Of a DNA stretch of 64,000 nt, positions 17,489 to 26,763 are shown in pieces. Position numbers and translations under genes: made by a program. The stretch is from positions 2,542,001 through 2,606,000 of the forward strand of contig NZ_LT594324.1 in the NCBI RefSeq assembly GCF_900089605.1, given 5' to 3'. The notes beneath the pieces are model-generated. The model was not told where the DNA came from and ran no database searches. It saw nothing but the letters and a program-made list of their open reading frames with translations. Source of the stretch: Micromonospora narathiwatensis (GTDB lineage: Bacteria > Actinomycetota > Actinomycetes > Mycobacteriales > Micromonosporaceae). Each line of letters begins with the position of its first letter. The first letter of the stretch is position 1.

Positions 17489-19252
17489 ATGTGGGTCGTC
17501 GCCACCGCCGGGCACGTCGACCACGGCAAGTCCACGCTGGTCCGGGCGCTGACCGGGATGGAACCCGACCGGTGGGCGGAGGAACGCCGCCGGGGCATGA
17601 CCATCGACCTCGGCTTCGCCTGGACCCCCCTGCCCTCCGGTGGGACCGTCGCCTTCGTCGACGTGCCTGGGCACGAACGGTTCGTGCCGAACATGCTCGC
17701 CGGCGTCGGCCCCGTCCCCGCCGCGCTGTTCGTCGTCGGCGCCGACGAGGGTTGGATGCCGCAGTCCGCCGAGCACCTGGCCGCGCTGGACGCGCTGGGG
17801 GTGTCGTACGGGCTGCTGGCGGTGACCCGCGCGGACCTGGCCGATCCGGGACCGGCCCTGGCCCGGGCCAGCAAGGAGATCGCCGCCACCGCCGTCGGCG
17901 AGGTGGAGGCGGTGGCGGTCAGCGGCGCCACCGGCGCCGGCCTGCCCGAGCTGCGGGCCGCCCTGGACCGTCTGGTCGCCCGGCTGCCCGCCCCGGCGCT
18001 GGACGCCCCGGTCCGGCTCTGGGTGGACCGCTCGTTCACCATCCGGGGCAGCGGGACGGTGGTCACCGGCACCCTCGGCGCGGGCCGGCTGCACGTCGGT
18101 GACCAGCTCGAACTCGCCGCCACCGGCGAACCGGTCCGGGTCCGCGGCCTGCATTCGCTGAACGCCGCCCGCGAGCGGGTCGACGCGGTGGCCCGGGTCG
18201 CGGTGAACCTGCGCGGGGTGCCGCGCGACCGGATCACCCGGGGCGACGCGCTGCTCAGCCCCGGGCGGTTCCGCCGCACCGACCTGCTCGACGTGCGGCT
18301 CGCCGGAGACCCGGCCGCCGACCTGCCGGCCACGCTCACCCTGCACGTCGGCTCCGCGGCGGTGCCCGCCCGGGTACGCCCGTTCGGCCCGGACACCGCC
18401 CGGCTGCGGCTGGCCCGCCCGCTGCCGCTGCAGATCGGGGACCGGGCGTTGCTGCGGGATCCCGGCCGGCACCACGTCACCGGCGGGGTGACCGTGCTGG
18501 ACGTGGACCCGCCGCCGCTGCGCCGGCGCGGGGCCGCCGCCACCCGGGCCGTCGTGCTGGCCGGGCTGGACGGCCGCCCCGACCTGGCCGGGGAACTGGG
18601 CCGCCGGCGTCTGGTCCGGGCCGGTGAGCTGACCCGGATGGGGGTGCCGGTCACCGCCGCCCCGGTGGCCGGGGACTGGCTGGCCGATCCGGAACACTGG
18701 CGGGCCCTCGGCGTGCGCCTGGGCGAGGAGGTCGCCCGGTACGGCCGGGAGCATCCGCTGGAGCCCGGCGTGCCGGTCGAGGTGCTGCGCCAGCGCCTCG
18801 ACCTGCCCGACCGGGCGCTCGTGGCGGCGCTGCTGAGTCCGCCGCTGCGACTGCACGCCGGCCGGGTCACCGCCGCCACCGGCGACGCGCTGCCCGCACC
18901 GGTGGCCCGCGCGGTCGACCGGGTGCGCGCCGAGTACGCCGAACGTCCGTTCCAGGCCCCGGAGGCGTACCGCCTCGCCGCCCTGGGCCTCGGCCCACGG
19001 GAGATCGGCGCGGCCGTACGGGCGGGCGCCCTGCTGCGGCTGGCCGAGAACGTGGTGCTGCTGCCCGGCGCGCTCGACGACGCGGTCCGGGTGCTGGCCC
19101 GGTTGCCGCAGCCGTTCACCCTCAGCGCCGCCCGGCAGGCCCTCGACACCACCCGCCGGGTGGCGGTGCCGCTGCTGGAGCTGTTGGACCGGCGCGGCGC
19201 CACCCGTCGGCTGCCCGACGACGCCCGCGAGGTGGTCGCACCACCCGGCTGA
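17489..19252 (+). CDS. selB: Selenocysteine-specific translation elongation factor
   Basis: The product is 587 aa. The GTPase domain starts at the N-terminus with GHVDHGKST (G1), then RRRGMTIDLGFAW (G2/switch I), DVPGHERFV (G3) and VTRAD in place of the usual NKxD (G4). Domains II and III follow (VDRSFTIRGSGTVVTGTL, typical of the SelB branch). The C-terminal half forms winged helices that bind the SECIS loop (ending ARQALDTTRRVAVPLLELLDRRGATRR). It delivers Sec-tRNA to UGA on the ribosome, here for the formate dehydrogenase upstream. The ATG at 17489 lies 2 nt after the selA stop, implying coupling. Confidence 0.95.
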   Translation: MWVVATAGHVDHGKSTLVRALTGMEPDRWAEERRRGMTIDLGFAWTPLPSGGTVAFVDVPGHERFVPNMLAGVGPVPAALFVVGADEGWMPQSAEHLAALDALGVSYGLLAVTRADLADPGPALARASKEIAATAVGEVEAVAVSGATGAGLPELRAALDRLVARLPAPALDAPVRLWVDRSFTIRGSGTVVTGTLGAGRLHVGDQLELAATGEPVRVRGLHSLNAARERVDAVARVAVNLRGVPRDRITRGDALLSPGRFRRTDLLDVRLAGDPAADLPATLTLHVGSAAVPARVRPFGPDTARLRLARPLPLQIGDRALLRDPGRHHVTGGVTVLDVDPPPLRRRGAAATRAVVLAGLDGRPDLAGELGRRRLVRAGELTRMGVPVTAAPVAGDWLADPEHWRALGVRLGEEVARYGREHPLEPGVPVEVLRQRLDLPDRALVAALLSPPLRLHAGRVTAATGDALPAPVARAVDRVRAEYAERPFQAPEAYRLAALGLGPREIGAAVRAGALLRLAENVVLLPGALDDAVRVLARLPQPFTLSAARQALDTTRRVAVPLLELLDRRGATRRLPDDAREVVAPPG

Positions 19253-19327
19253 TCCGTCGCGCCGGCGAGCGGGCGTGGGTGGGCCAAGCGGCACCGGTGA
19301 GGGCCTCCCGTCACCTACGGTGACGCC

Positions 19328-19525
19328 ATGGACCCTTCGGCGGTCTGGCGGGACAAGAACCACAAGTGGCGGATCGAGGCGTACCGGGCACCCGACCTGC
19401 GGTTCGCCATCTTCGCCACGAACGGCACCACCGAGTCGGCGCCGCTGTGGCTGTTCGGGATGGCCGCGCTGGCCCGGTGGCTGATGACCCACGCGATCTC
19501 CCTGGACGACCTGGAGCAGGACTGA
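19328..19525 (+). CDS. Small conserved hypothetical protein
   Basis: The product is 65 aa, ending in an amphipathic/hydrophobic stretch (PLWLFGMAALARWLMTHAISLDD) and an acidic tail. The N-terminus is hydrophilic (MDPSAVWRDKNHKWRIEAYRA). TACGGT lies 6 nt before the ATG with no Shine-Dalgarno, a leaderless start. It is 25 bp upstream of the CorC-type gene on the same strand and may be cotranscribed. Function unknown. Confidence 0.65.
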   Translation: MDPSAVWRDKNHKWRIEAYRAPDLRFAIFATNGTTESAPLWLFGMAALARWLMTHAISLDDLEQD

Positions 19526-19550
19526 CCGTCGGGCCGGAGGGGGTGTACGG

Positions 19551-20828
19551 ATGGCGGGACAACTCGTCCTGGTGGCGATCCTGGTGCTGATCAACGCGGC
19601 GCTGTCCGGCAGCGAGATGGCCCTGGTGACGCTGCGTGAGGGGCAGTTGCGGCGGCTGGGCCGATCGGGGCGGGCCGGGGCGCGGCTGGTGCGGCTGAGC
19701 CGGGAGCCGAACCGCTACCTGGCCACCGTGCAGCTCGGCATCACTCTCGCCGGCTTCCTCGCCTCGGCGGCCGCCGCGGTGTCCCTGGCACGACCGCTGG
19801 TCGGCCCGCTGGGCTTCCTCGGCCGGCTCGCGCACCCGGCCGCGGTGCTGCTGGTGACCGTCCTGCTGGCCTTCGTCACGCTCGTCGTCGGCGAGCTGGC
19901 CCCGAAGCGGCTGGCGATGCAGGCGGCGGAACGCTGGGCACTGCTCGCCGCCACGCCGCTGGACCTGCTGGCGGGGCTGTCCCGCCCGGCGGTGTGGCTG
20001 CTCAGCCGTACCACCGACCTGCTGGTCCGGCTCGCCGGCGGGGATCCGCGGGCGAGCCGGCCGGAGGTGACCGAGGAGGAGCTGCGGGAGCTGCTGGCCA
20101 GCCAGCGCGGGCTCTCGGCCCAGCAGCGGGAGATCCTGGCCGGGGCGTTCGAGATCGCCGGTCGTAACCTGCGGGAGATCCTGGTCGCGCGGCGCGACGT
20201 GACGGTCCTGCCGGCGGCGATGCCGGCGGCGGAGGCGATGCGCCGGCTCGCCGCCACCGGGCGCTCCCGCGCGCCGGTCACCGGGCCGGGCGGCCTGGAC
20301 GACGTGTGCGGGGTGGTGCACATCCGCGAACTGGTGGACGGCGACGGGGTCACCACCGGCGAGCGGGCCCGGCCACCGCTGCTGCTGCCCGGCACCCTGG
20401 CGGTCGCCGACGCGATCCGTCAGCTGCGCCAACGTCGCGAACAACTCGCCCTCGTCGTCGACGAGTACGGCGGGATCGACGGCCTGGTCACCATGGAGGA
20501 CCTGCTGGAGGAGGTCGTCGGCGAGGTGTACGACGAGACCGACCGGTATGTGCGCCGGGCGGAACGGGAGCCGGACGGCGCGCTGCTGCTGCCCGGTGAC
20601 TTCCCGCTGCACGACCTGCCCGACGCGGGCGTGCGGCTGACCTTCCCGCTGTCCCGCGAGTACGCCACGGTCGCCGGGCTGGTCCTGGCCGGTCTGGGCC
20701 GGCTCCCGTCCGGCCCGGGGGAGCGGGTGCGGCTGCCCGGGCTCACCATCGAGGTGGTCGAGGTGGCCGACCGGGCGGTGCGCCGGGTGCGCCTGCGTGG
20801 CCCCGCCGTGGACGGCCCGGAGCGGTGA
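19551..20828 (+). CDS. CorC/HlyC-family membrane protein (CNNM + CBS)
   Basis: The product is 425 aa. The N-terminal ~190 residues are a CNNM-type (DUF21) membrane domain: INAALSGSEMALVTLRE, RYLATVQLGITLAGFLASA and VVGELAPKRLAMQ are family marks. A CBS pair follows (about 210-335, ending LALVVDEYGGIDGLVTMEDLLEEVVGE), and then the CorC_HlyC domain (about 350-425). Such proteins are linked to magnesium or cobalt efflux and resistance; the old name haemolysin is misleading. The ATG at 19551 has GGAGGGGG upstream. Confidence 0.9.
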   Translation: MAGQLVLVAILVLINAALSGSEMALVTLREGQLRRLGRSGRAGARLVRLSREPNRYLATVQLGITLAGFLASAAAAVSLARPLVGPLGFLGRLAHPAAVLLVTVLLAFVTLVVGELAPKRLAMQAAERWALLAATPLDLLAGLSRPAVWLLSRTTDLLVRLAGGDPRASRPEVTEEELRELLASQRGLSAQQREILAGAFEIAGRNLREILVARRDVTVLPAAMPAAEAMRRLAATGRSRAPVTGPGGLDDVCGVVHIRELVDGDGVTTGERARPPLLLPGTLAVADAIRQLRQRREQLALVVDEYGGIDGLVTMEDLLEEVVGEVYDETDRYVRRAEREPDGALLLPGDFPLHDLPDAGVRLTFPLSREYATVAGLVLAGLGRLPSGPGERVRLPGLTIEVVEVADRAVRRVRLRGPAVDGPER

Positions 20829-20918
20829 GCCGAGGCCACGGCGCCGGTGACCCCCGGACGGGGGAATGTCGGCTCGAGGCGGCACGAACCGGTGCCGACC
20901 GGACGTACGGTCCGGGAC

Positions 20919-21104
20919 GTGAGGGACCGAGGATTGCGGACGTTCATCGCGCTGCTGGCCGGGCTGGCGGTGATCTACTTCGGGGCGACCGGGCACCGCA
21001 GCAACGGCGGCGAGGGCAGCGGCGTCTCCGGCGGCGTCGTGCTGGTCGCCCTGCTCGTCGCGGGGCTGGTCTGGTACCTGATCCGACCCGGCCCGGCGAA
21101 GTGA
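20919..21104 (+). CDS. Small two-helix membrane protein
   Basis: The product is 61 aa from the GTG at 20919. Two hydrophobic segments are seen, FIALLAGLAVIYFGATG and GGVVLVALLVAGLVWYLI, joined by a Gly/Ser-rich loop (HRSNGGEGSGVSGG). TACGGT lies 7 nt before the GTG, a leaderless promoter, which argues against the longer frames upstream. Function unknown. Confidence 0.6.
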   Translation: MRDRGLRTFIALLAGLAVIYFGATGHRSNGGEGSGVSGGVVLVALLVAGLVWYLIRPGPAK

Positions 21105-21173
21105 CGCCCGCCGTCGATCCCGCCCACCGACCGGGACCCGGCACGGTTCAGGCCGCCTGAGCCCCGGCGCGGT

Positions 21174-21827
21174 TCAGCGGGCCGCCGCGGTCCGGCCCAC
21201 CTCGCCCGCCGACTCCTCGCCGAGCGCCACCCGTACCAGCGCCGAGGCGAGCCGCCCGAAGTCGGCCTCGCCCACCAGGCCGGCCAGCCCGCCGGGATTC
21301 GCCGGCAGGCCCAGCTGCCGTGCCCCGGCGAGCGTCCGTCGGTCGGCGTACGGGCGCAGGTCCGGCCAGACGGTCTGGGCCTCGCGCAGGAAGATGTCGG
21401 CCCCGGTCGGGCCGATGCCGGGGAACTCGACGAGCAGCCGGCGCAGCGCCGTCCGGTCGCCGTCGGCCTCCCGGTGCATCCGGCGCAGGTCCCCGTGCCA
21501 CCGGTCCAGGCAGAGCCGCGCGCCGGTGCCCAACATGGTGGCGGTGCGCTCGTCGTAGCGCCGGTAGTGGCCGCGGCCGAGCGCGTCGACCCGGTCCTGC
21601 CAGGTCGCCGCCTCCATCGCCTGCGGGGTGCGGTAGCCGGCGGCGAAGAGTTCCCGGGCCGCCGCGAGCGCCACCCCGGCCCGGATCCGGGTGCTCAGCA
21701 GCATGGTGAGCACCAGCAGCTGGTAGAGCGGTCCGGGCCGGTCGGCGAGGCTGATCCCCGCCTCCTCGGCGTACGTGCGGCCCTGCCGGTCCAGCAGCGC
21801 TCGCGCCACGTTCCGATCGTTCGGCAT
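21174..21827 (-). CDS. Endonuclease III-like DNA glycosylase (HhH-GPD)
   Basis: The product is 217 aa. It has the N-terminal helix bundle of the family (LYQLLVLTMLLSTRIRAGVA) and the helix-hairpin-helix LLVEFPGIGPTGADIFLRE, followed by an Asp in PYADRRTL at the place of the catalytic aspartate. There is no C-terminal four-cysteine [4Fe-4S] loop, and the usual hairpin lysine is not obvious. This makes it a diverged member; base-excision activity and specificity are uncertain. The start ATG is at 21827. Confidence 0.8.
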   Translation of the reverse strand: MPNDRNVARALLDRQGRTYAEEAGISLADRPGPLYQLLVLTMLLSTRIRAGVALAAARELFAAGYRTPQAMEAATWQDRVDALGRGHYRRYDERTATMLGTGARLCLDRWHGDLRRMHREADGDRTALRRLLVEFPGIGPTGADIFLREAQTVWPDLRPYADRRTLAGARQLGLPANPGGLAGLVGEADFGRLASALVRVALGEESAGEVGRTAAAR

Positions 21828-21953
21828 CCCGTCGGGTTACCCGTCGCGGGTCGGACCAGACGTCCGACCGGCCCCGGAATGCGCCCGGCGGGGGCGGGTA
21901 CCCCGGTCACGTGCGCGGTCCGACGCCGCGTGCTCCACCGGAGGGAGAGACCC

Positions 21954-22160
21954 GTGGTCAATCCGCAGCAGGAGGAGTTCCGCCGCAACAACCGGGGTGC
22001 CACCAGCCAGGACAGCAAGGTGCCCGGGGCCGCCGGGAACCCGCGCAATGGCGGCACGTCGAACGCCGACGTCGGGCGACCGGTGCCCAAGGGGCAGGTG
22101 TCGCCGTACGGCCCGGCCGGTGAGCCGGTGGCCGACGACGAGAGTGGCCGTCGGGGCTAG
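21954..22160 (+). CDS. Small disordered hydrophilic protein
   Basis: The product is 68 aa, rich in N, G, P, Q and charged residues (NPQQEEFRRNNRGATSQDSK), with no hydrophobic segment; probably unstructured. The GTG at 21954 is preceded by GGAGGGAGAGA. Its stop codon overlaps the stop of the convergent gene by three bases. Function unknown. Confidence 0.6.
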   Translation: MVNPQQEEFRRNNRGATSQDSKVPGAAGNPRNGGTSNADVGRPVPKGQVSPYGPAGEPVADDESGRRG

Positions 22161-22636
22161 CGTCCCCGGCGCCGCGAGGGCGGCCGCAGCCTCCGCCAGG
22201 TGGCTGCGGCCGCCACTCCGTACGCCACGTGCGGTACGAGGTCCGACAGCCAGTCGGCGGGTCGCCACGTACGGGGGTCGCTCACCCGGAGCACGGCGAG
22301 CGACCCGTCGGAGGTCGCCATCACCCCGCCGCCGAGCAGCCCCGCGGCCACCGGCAGCGGGATTCGCCGCCGGGCTGCCAACACACCGAAGGCGGCCCCG
22401 GCGGCGATGCCGGTGGCGTAGCCGATGATGGCCCCGATGCCCGACCGCCGGTTGGCCGCCTTCTTCTCCGGCCCGAGGCTGATGTGTGCCTCGTCGGCCA
22501 GCCGCCCGGCGGTCTCGTCGGGCGTGCTGCTCGCCGGGCGGGCCCGGGTCGTGATGTCCAGGTAGGTGACGATGTTCAACGCGGCGGTGCCGACGGCGCC
22601 GGCGATGGCGCCGTCGACGACGGGTGCCGCCCTCAC
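22157..22636 (-). CDS. Small membrane protein of unknown function
   Basis: The product is 159 aa. Hydrophobic stretches occur at DGAIAGAVGTAALNIVTYLDI, GIGAIIGYATGIAAGAAFGVLAA and PLPVAAGLLGGGVMATS, and a weaker one near the C-terminus (VPHVAYGVAAAATW). The C-terminus is basic (RRLRPPSRRRGR). The GTG at 22636 overlaps the stop of the upstream gene (GTGA), so both are translated together. I do not recognise a catalytic motif. Confidence 0.7.
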   Translation of the reverse strand: MRAAPVVDGAIAGAVGTAALNIVTYLDITTRARPASSTPDETAGRLADEAHISLGPEKKAANRRSGIGAIIGYATGIAAGAAFGVLAARRRIPLPVAAGLLGGGVMATSDGSLAVLRVSDPRTWRPADWLSDLVPHVAYGVAAAATWRRLRPPSRRRGR

Positions 22637-22842
22637 TTCGGGTCGCCCGGTTCGCGCTCGCCCTTCGGGCCGAACGTCCGCTCGCCCCGTACGACGCCCC
22701 GCTGGCCGCGGTCGTCCTGGAGGATCCGGTTCGCGACCTGGTTCGCCTCCTGGTCGGCGGCCCGCCCGGAGTTCTCGATCAGATCGCGCAACCGTGCCCG
22801 TTCCTTGTCGTACGCGTTGCTGCCCGGCCGTGGTCCTGGCAT
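22633..22842 (-). CDS. Small hydrophilic conserved hypothetical
   Basis: The product is 69 aa, highly charged, predicted helical in the middle (AYDKERARLRDLIENSGRAA, DQEANQVANRILQ). The ATG at 22842 is preceded by GGAGGCAGGG. It is coupled by GTGA to the membrane-protein gene 22157-22636. No recognised family. Confidence 0.65.
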   Translation of the reverse strand: MPGPRPGSNAYDKERARLRDLIENSGRAADQEANQVANRILQDDRGQRGVVRGERTFGPKGEREPGDPK

Positions 22843-22905
22843 CCCTGCCTCCTCCGGTCGCTGTGGTTCCGGGACCGTCTACCCGCCCGCAGCGGCGCCA
22901 ACCGT

Positions 22906-23787
22906 TCAGTCGGGGGAGCGGACCACGGTGACCGGACAGTCGGCGTGGTGCAGCACTCCCTGGCTCACCGACCCCAGCAGCAGCCCGCTCAGCTCGCCGC
23001 GACCCTGCCCGCCGACGACCACCAGTTGGGCGGTGCGGGAGGCCTCGGTCAGCACGGCGACCGGCCGGCCGCGCACCACCTCCCGGGTCAGCGGCACCTC
23101 CGGCCAGCGGTCGGTCAGCCCGGTGAGCGACTCGGCCAGGATCCGGTCCTCCTCGCCACGCAACTGGCTCTCCTCGTAGACCAGCGGTTGCATGTCGCCG
23201 GGGCCGCTGGAGGTGGGATGGGTGTAGGCGTGCACGGCGTGCAGCCGGGCGCCGCGGACCGCTGCCTCCTCGGCGGCGAACTCGACCGCGGCCCGGGACA
23301 GCACGGAGCCGTCCACCCCGACCACCACCGGGCCGGCCGCCCGCTGCGCGCCGCGGGCCACCAGCACCGGGCAGTCGGCATGCTGGGCTACCTGGATGGC
23401 CACCGAGCCGACCACCAGGGCGGCGAACCCGCCGAGGCCACGGTCGCCGAGCACGATCATCGTGGCGGTGGGGGTCTCGCCGAGCAGCACCGCCGCCGCC
23501 TCCCCGTCGATGATCTCGCCGGAGACCCGCAGCCCGGGGGCCGCCGCCCGCGCCTCGGCGACCGCCGCGGAGACCAGTTCCTCGGCCTGGTGCCGCAGGC
23601 CACCGCCGGGTGGCGCCCCGGCCGGCGCGGAACCGGGTACGCGCAGCAGCGGCCAGATGAACCCGTGCACCACCCGCAGCGGCCGGTCGCGTCGGGCGGC
23701 CTCGGCCGCCGCGAGGCGTACGGCTCGCAGTGCCGGCTCCGAGCCGTCCACGCCGACCACCACGGCCGCGCCGTTCGCCGAGTTCAC
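22906..23787 (-). CDS. Tandem universal stress protein (two UspA domains)
   Basis: The product is 293 aa. Two UspA domains follow one another: the first begins VVVGVDGSEPALRAV and ends with GDRGLGGFAALVVGSVA; the second begins VVVGVDGSVLSRAAV and ends with GGQGRGELSGLLLGSVS. Both carry the ATP-binding G-x2-G-x9-G(S) loop. Cytoplasmic; relatives such as mycobacterial DosR-regulon USPs respond to hypoxia and nutrient stress. The GTG at 23787 is chosen because an ideal AGGAGGT precedes it. Confidence 0.9.
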   Translation of the reverse strand: MNSANGAAVVVGVDGSEPALRAVRLAAAEAARRDRPLRVVHGFIWPLLRVPGSAPAGAPPGGGLRHQAEELVSAAVAEARAAAPGLRVSGEIIDGEAAAVLLGETPTATMIVLGDRGLGGFAALVVGSVAIQVAQHADCPVLVARGAQRAAGPVVVGVDGSVLSRAAVEFAAEEAAVRGARLHAVHAYTHPTSSGPGDMQPLVYEESQLRGEEDRILAESLTGLTDRWPEVPLTREVVRGRPVAVLTEASRTAQLVVVGGQGRGELSGLLLGSVSQGVLHHADCPVTVVRSPD

Positions 23788-23916
23788 GTTGCACCTCCTG
23801 GCCGCCGACGCCCGCGCGGCCAGTATCGCGGCCGGCGGGGTGTCGCCGGGGCGATACCGCCGGAGCCGGGCCGTGGGTACGCTGTCCGCCACCGCCCGAG
23901 GAAGGGAGCCTCGTCG

Positions 23917-24663
23917 ATGTCCGAGCCCGACCAGCCGAGCACCGCCCGTATGATCGACTTTTGGCTCGGCGGCGAGCACCACTTCCCGGTGGACGTGGCC
24001 GCGGCCCGTGCGTTCGAGGGGGCGTACGGGCCCTGCGCGGCGATCTTCCGCTCGCTCCGGGACTTCCTCGGCCGGGCGGTCCGGTCGATCGCCGACGCCG
24101 GCGTGGACGGCTTCCTGGTCTTCGGCGCGGGCGTGCCGAGCCAGGGCAACGTGCACGAGGTGGTCCCGGACGCCACCGTGCTCTACACCGACGTCGACCC
24201 GGTGACCATCCGGCTCGGCCAGCGCCTGCTCGCCGGCAGCGACCGTGCCGGCTACGGCTTCGGCGACGCCACCGACATCGGCACGATCGACCCGGCCCAG
24301 TTGCACCGGTTCGTGCCGGGGTGGGGGAGGAGGCCGGTCGGGGTGGTCTTCCTCGGGCTGGCCGCCTTCCTGGACGACGCCACTCTCGCGCGCACTCTCG
24401 ACGAGCTGTACGAGGCGGCGGCGCCGGGCAGCTTCCTGGCCGTCGACTTCGACAGCGAGGAACTGGCCACGTACCCGGCGGCGTTGGCGATGATGGGGCC
24501 GGCGTTCCGGATGCGCCCGCCCACGGCGTTCCCGCCGCTGCTGGGCCGGTGGCGGCCCACGGCGGACGGTGTCGTACCGGTCGCCGAGTGGCGTACGCAG
24601 GGCGAACCCGCCCCGGTGCCGGACGCCTTCTACGGCGCGGTGGCGACGAAGCCGACCGCCTGA
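23917..24663 (+). CDS. S-adenosyl methyltransferase (DUF574/SAV2177 type)
   Basis: The product is 248 aa. The N-terminal signature ARMIDFWLGGEHHFPVD is the variant of the ARVYDYxLGGKDNFxAD mark of this actinobacterial family, followed by a Rossmann region with FGAGVPSQGNVHEV, YTDVDPVT (acidic residue for SAM ribose) and FGDATD. The family has a SAM-binding fold but poorly known substrates. The ATG at 23917 has AAGGGAG upstream. It is transcribed divergently from the stress-protein gene. Confidence 0.88.
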   Translation: MSEPDQPSTARMIDFWLGGEHHFPVDVAAARAFEGAYGPCAAIFRSLRDFLGRAVRSIADAGVDGFLVFGAGVPSQGNVHEVVPDATVLYTDVDPVTIRLGQRLLAGSDRAGYGFGDATDIGTIDPAQLHRFVPGWGRRPVGVVFLGLAAFLDDATLARTLDELYEAAAPGSFLAVDFDSEELATYPAALAMMGPAFRMRPPTAFPPLLGRWRPTADGVVPVAEWRTQGEPAPVPDAFYGAVATKPTA

Positions 24664-24873
24664 CCGCCTCTGCCACCTGCCACCGCCGGGTGGACCGTGT
24701 CGGCCGCGGACGTACGCCATCGCCCTGTTCCGGGCGGGATGCCAACCCGGATTCGCCCCGCGGCCGCCGGCCGCCGCGGGGCGGTCGACCGTGATCCCGT
24801 GCCCGGCGGCGCAGGTCGGACGGGCTCGCCGCTTCTGGCCGGTACCGGGCGTCCGGCACCGGGCGTTCCTCCG

Positions 24874-24879
24874 TATGAT
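24874..24879 (+). promoter_or_regulatory. Promoter -10 element
   Basis: TATGAT (24874-24879) is a near-consensus SigA-type -10 about 39 bp before the phosphatase gene. The start of transcription would be near 24886, giving a short leader with the GGAGG at 24907-24911. Confidence 0.45.
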
Positions 24880-24917
24880 GCTTGCCCTATAGCAATAGTC
24901 GTCATCGGAGGATGAGC

Positions 24918-26105
24918 ATGCCGGACGCGCCCGGACAGGTGTCCCGCGCACTGCGCGCGGCGCCGCCCGACCAGTTGGCGGAGGCCGCCGACCGGGCGAT
25001 CCGCCGGTCCCTCGGTGCGTCGCGGACCGAGGTGTTCATCGCCGACTACCGCTCCAGCGGGCTCTGGCCGGTGCTGGAACCGGACCGGCCCGACGGCGGC
25101 TTCCTCAGTGGCCATGGTGCGGCGCAGCGCTGTTTCAGCAGCCAACAGCCGGTGCAGGACGCCGGCGAGGACGGCCGGTGCCGGGTCTGCCTGCCGCTGT
25201 CGGTGTGGGGCGAGCGGCTCGGGGTGCTGCTGGTCGAGTTGCCGGCCGCGCCCGACGCGGCGACCGTCGAGGCGGCCCGGGACGTCGCGGGCGAGCTGGC
25301 GCTGGCGTTGCGGGCGGCCGACCGGGAGACGGACCGGTACCGGCGCGCCCGCCGTCAGGAGCGGCTCAGCATGGCCGCCGAGATGCAGTGGGACCTGCTG
25401 CCCGGACGCAGCGTCACGCACGGCGACTTCCTGCTGGCCGGGCAGCTCGAACCGGCGTACACGGTGGGCGGCGACCACTTCGACTGGTCCGTGGACGGGG
25501 ACCGGCTCACCGTCACGGTGCTCAACGGCGCCGGCAGCGGCCTGGCCGCGTCGCTGCTCACCGCGGTGACCGTCAACGCCATGCGCAACGCCCGCCGCTC
25601 GGGCGGGAGCCTGGTGGAGCAGGCTGAGCTGGCCTCGGACACGATCTTCTACCAGCACCGGGGCGACCGGTACGTGGCCACGCTGCTGATGGAGTTGGAC
25701 ACCCGGCGGGGCGTGGTGAAGGCGGTCGACGCGGGCTCGCCGCACGTGCTGCGGCTGCGCGCCGGCAGCGTCGCCCCGATCAAACTGGAGCAGCAGTTGC
25801 CGCTGGGCATGTTCGCCGAGACCCGCTACGACGCGCAGGAGTTCGCGGTGGAGCCGGGGGACCGTCTCTTCGTGGTCAGTGACGGGGTGTACGCGGCGCA
25901 GCCGGACGGCCAGGAGCCCTACGGGGAGCGGGCCATGGCGCGCTCGATGCGGTCGACTCGGTTGCAGCCGGCGGCCGAAGCAGTTGGTACGGTAATGCGC
26001 GAACTGCACGCGTACCACGCCGACGCGGACCTTCGCGACGACGCGGTCGTCGTCTGCCTGGACTGGCGCGGTTCCAGCCCGCCGGACGACGCTGGCGGGC
26101 AGTGA
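24918..26105 (+). CDS. PP2C-type (SpoIIE/RsbU) serine phosphatase
   Basis: The product is 395 aa. The first ~140 residues resemble a GAF-like sensor region. The PP2C domain begins near QERLSMAAEMQWDLLPG, the usual RsbU/SpoIIE linker, and contains VGGDHFDW (metal-binding GGD, where YDY/FDW follows), GAGSGLAASLLTA and VVSDGVY (metal Asp) near the end. Such enzymes dephosphorylate anti-anti-sigma factors; no partner is adjacent. Between the two in-frame ATGs, 24918 is preferred because GGAGG is 6 nt away, while the one at 24912 touches it. The next gene is a MarR regulator 48 bp downstream. Confidence 0.85.
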   Translation: MPDAPGQVSRALRAAPPDQLAEAADRAIRRSLGASRTEVFIADYRSSGLWPVLEPDRPDGGFLSGHGAAQRCFSSQQPVQDAGEDGRCRVCLPLSVWGERLGVLLVELPAAPDAATVEAARDVAGELALALRAADRETDRYRRARRQERLSMAAEMQWDLLPGRSVTHGDFLLAGQLEPAYTVGGDHFDWSVDGDRLTVTVLNGAGSGLAASLLTAVTVNAMRNARRSGGSLVEQAELASDTIFYQHRGDRYVATLLMELDTRRGVVKAVDAGSPHVLRLRAGSVAPIKLEQQLPLGMFAETRYDAQEFAVEPGDRLFVVSDGVYAAQPDGQEPYGERAMARSMRSTRLQPAAEAVGTVMRELHAYHADADLRDDAVVVCLDWRGSSPPDDAGGQ

Positions 26106-26153
26106 CCGGACCGGTGGGCGAACACGAGCGGGAAGATCGCAGGGGGACTGCGG

Positions 26154-26627
26154 GTGGAGCGACCTCCGAATCTCGCCGCGGCCATAGACGCGGCTGCCGA
26201 GGCGCTCATCGGTGTGCTCGACTCGGCGACGTCCCAGCACGCCGTACCGGTCTCGCCGACGCAGCTGCGGGTGCTGTCGCTGATCATGTCGCACCCGAAC
26301 ACGAACGTGAACCGGCTGGCCGAGCTGCTGGACGTCGTACCGTCTTCGGCGAGCCGCCTCTGTGACCGGCTGGAGGCGGTCGGCCTGCTGCGCCGGGCGG
26401 CCGACCCCCGGGACCGGCGCGAGGTGCGGTTGCTGCCCACCGCGGCGGCCGAGACCCTGCTGCGGGAGTTGACGGAGCGGCGGCACCAGGCGGTGCAGGC
26501 GGTGCTGGACCGGATGCCCAACCGGGTCCAGCACGAGCTGCTGCTGGCCCTGGTGGCGTTCGGCCAGGCGGCGGCGCTCGGCGCCACACCGGCCAACTCC
26601 GACTCCGCCGCTGTTCGTACCGCCTGA
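26154..26627 (+). CDS. MarR family transcriptional regulator
   Basis: The product is 157 aa. The winged-helix core is clear: VSPTQLRVLSLIMSH, VNRLAELLDVVPSSASRLCDRLEAVGLLRR (helix-turn-helix) and ADPRDRREVRLLPT (wing). It should bind DNA as a dimer, perhaps controlled by a small ligand. The GTG at 26154 has AGGGGG upstream. It follows the phosphatase gene and is probably cotranscribed. Target unknown. Confidence 0.9.
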   Translation: MERPPNLAAAIDAAAEALIGVLDSATSQHAVPVSPTQLRVLSLIMSHPNTNVNRLAELLDVVPSSASRLCDRLEAVGLLRRAADPRDRREVRLLPTAAAETLLRELTERRHQAVQAVLDRMPNRVQHELLLALVAFGQAAALGATPANSDSAAVRTA

Positions 26628-26763
26628 TCTCTCGGCACCTCCGTGGCCTTCTCCACCGAGACAACTAGCGTCCTAGGACGCCCTAGGGGTAGTGCCGCGC
26701 CACACGGGAGACAGGACGAAAACGCCACCGAAAGCGGGGGCCGGGGCTCGTCACGGCGGCCCG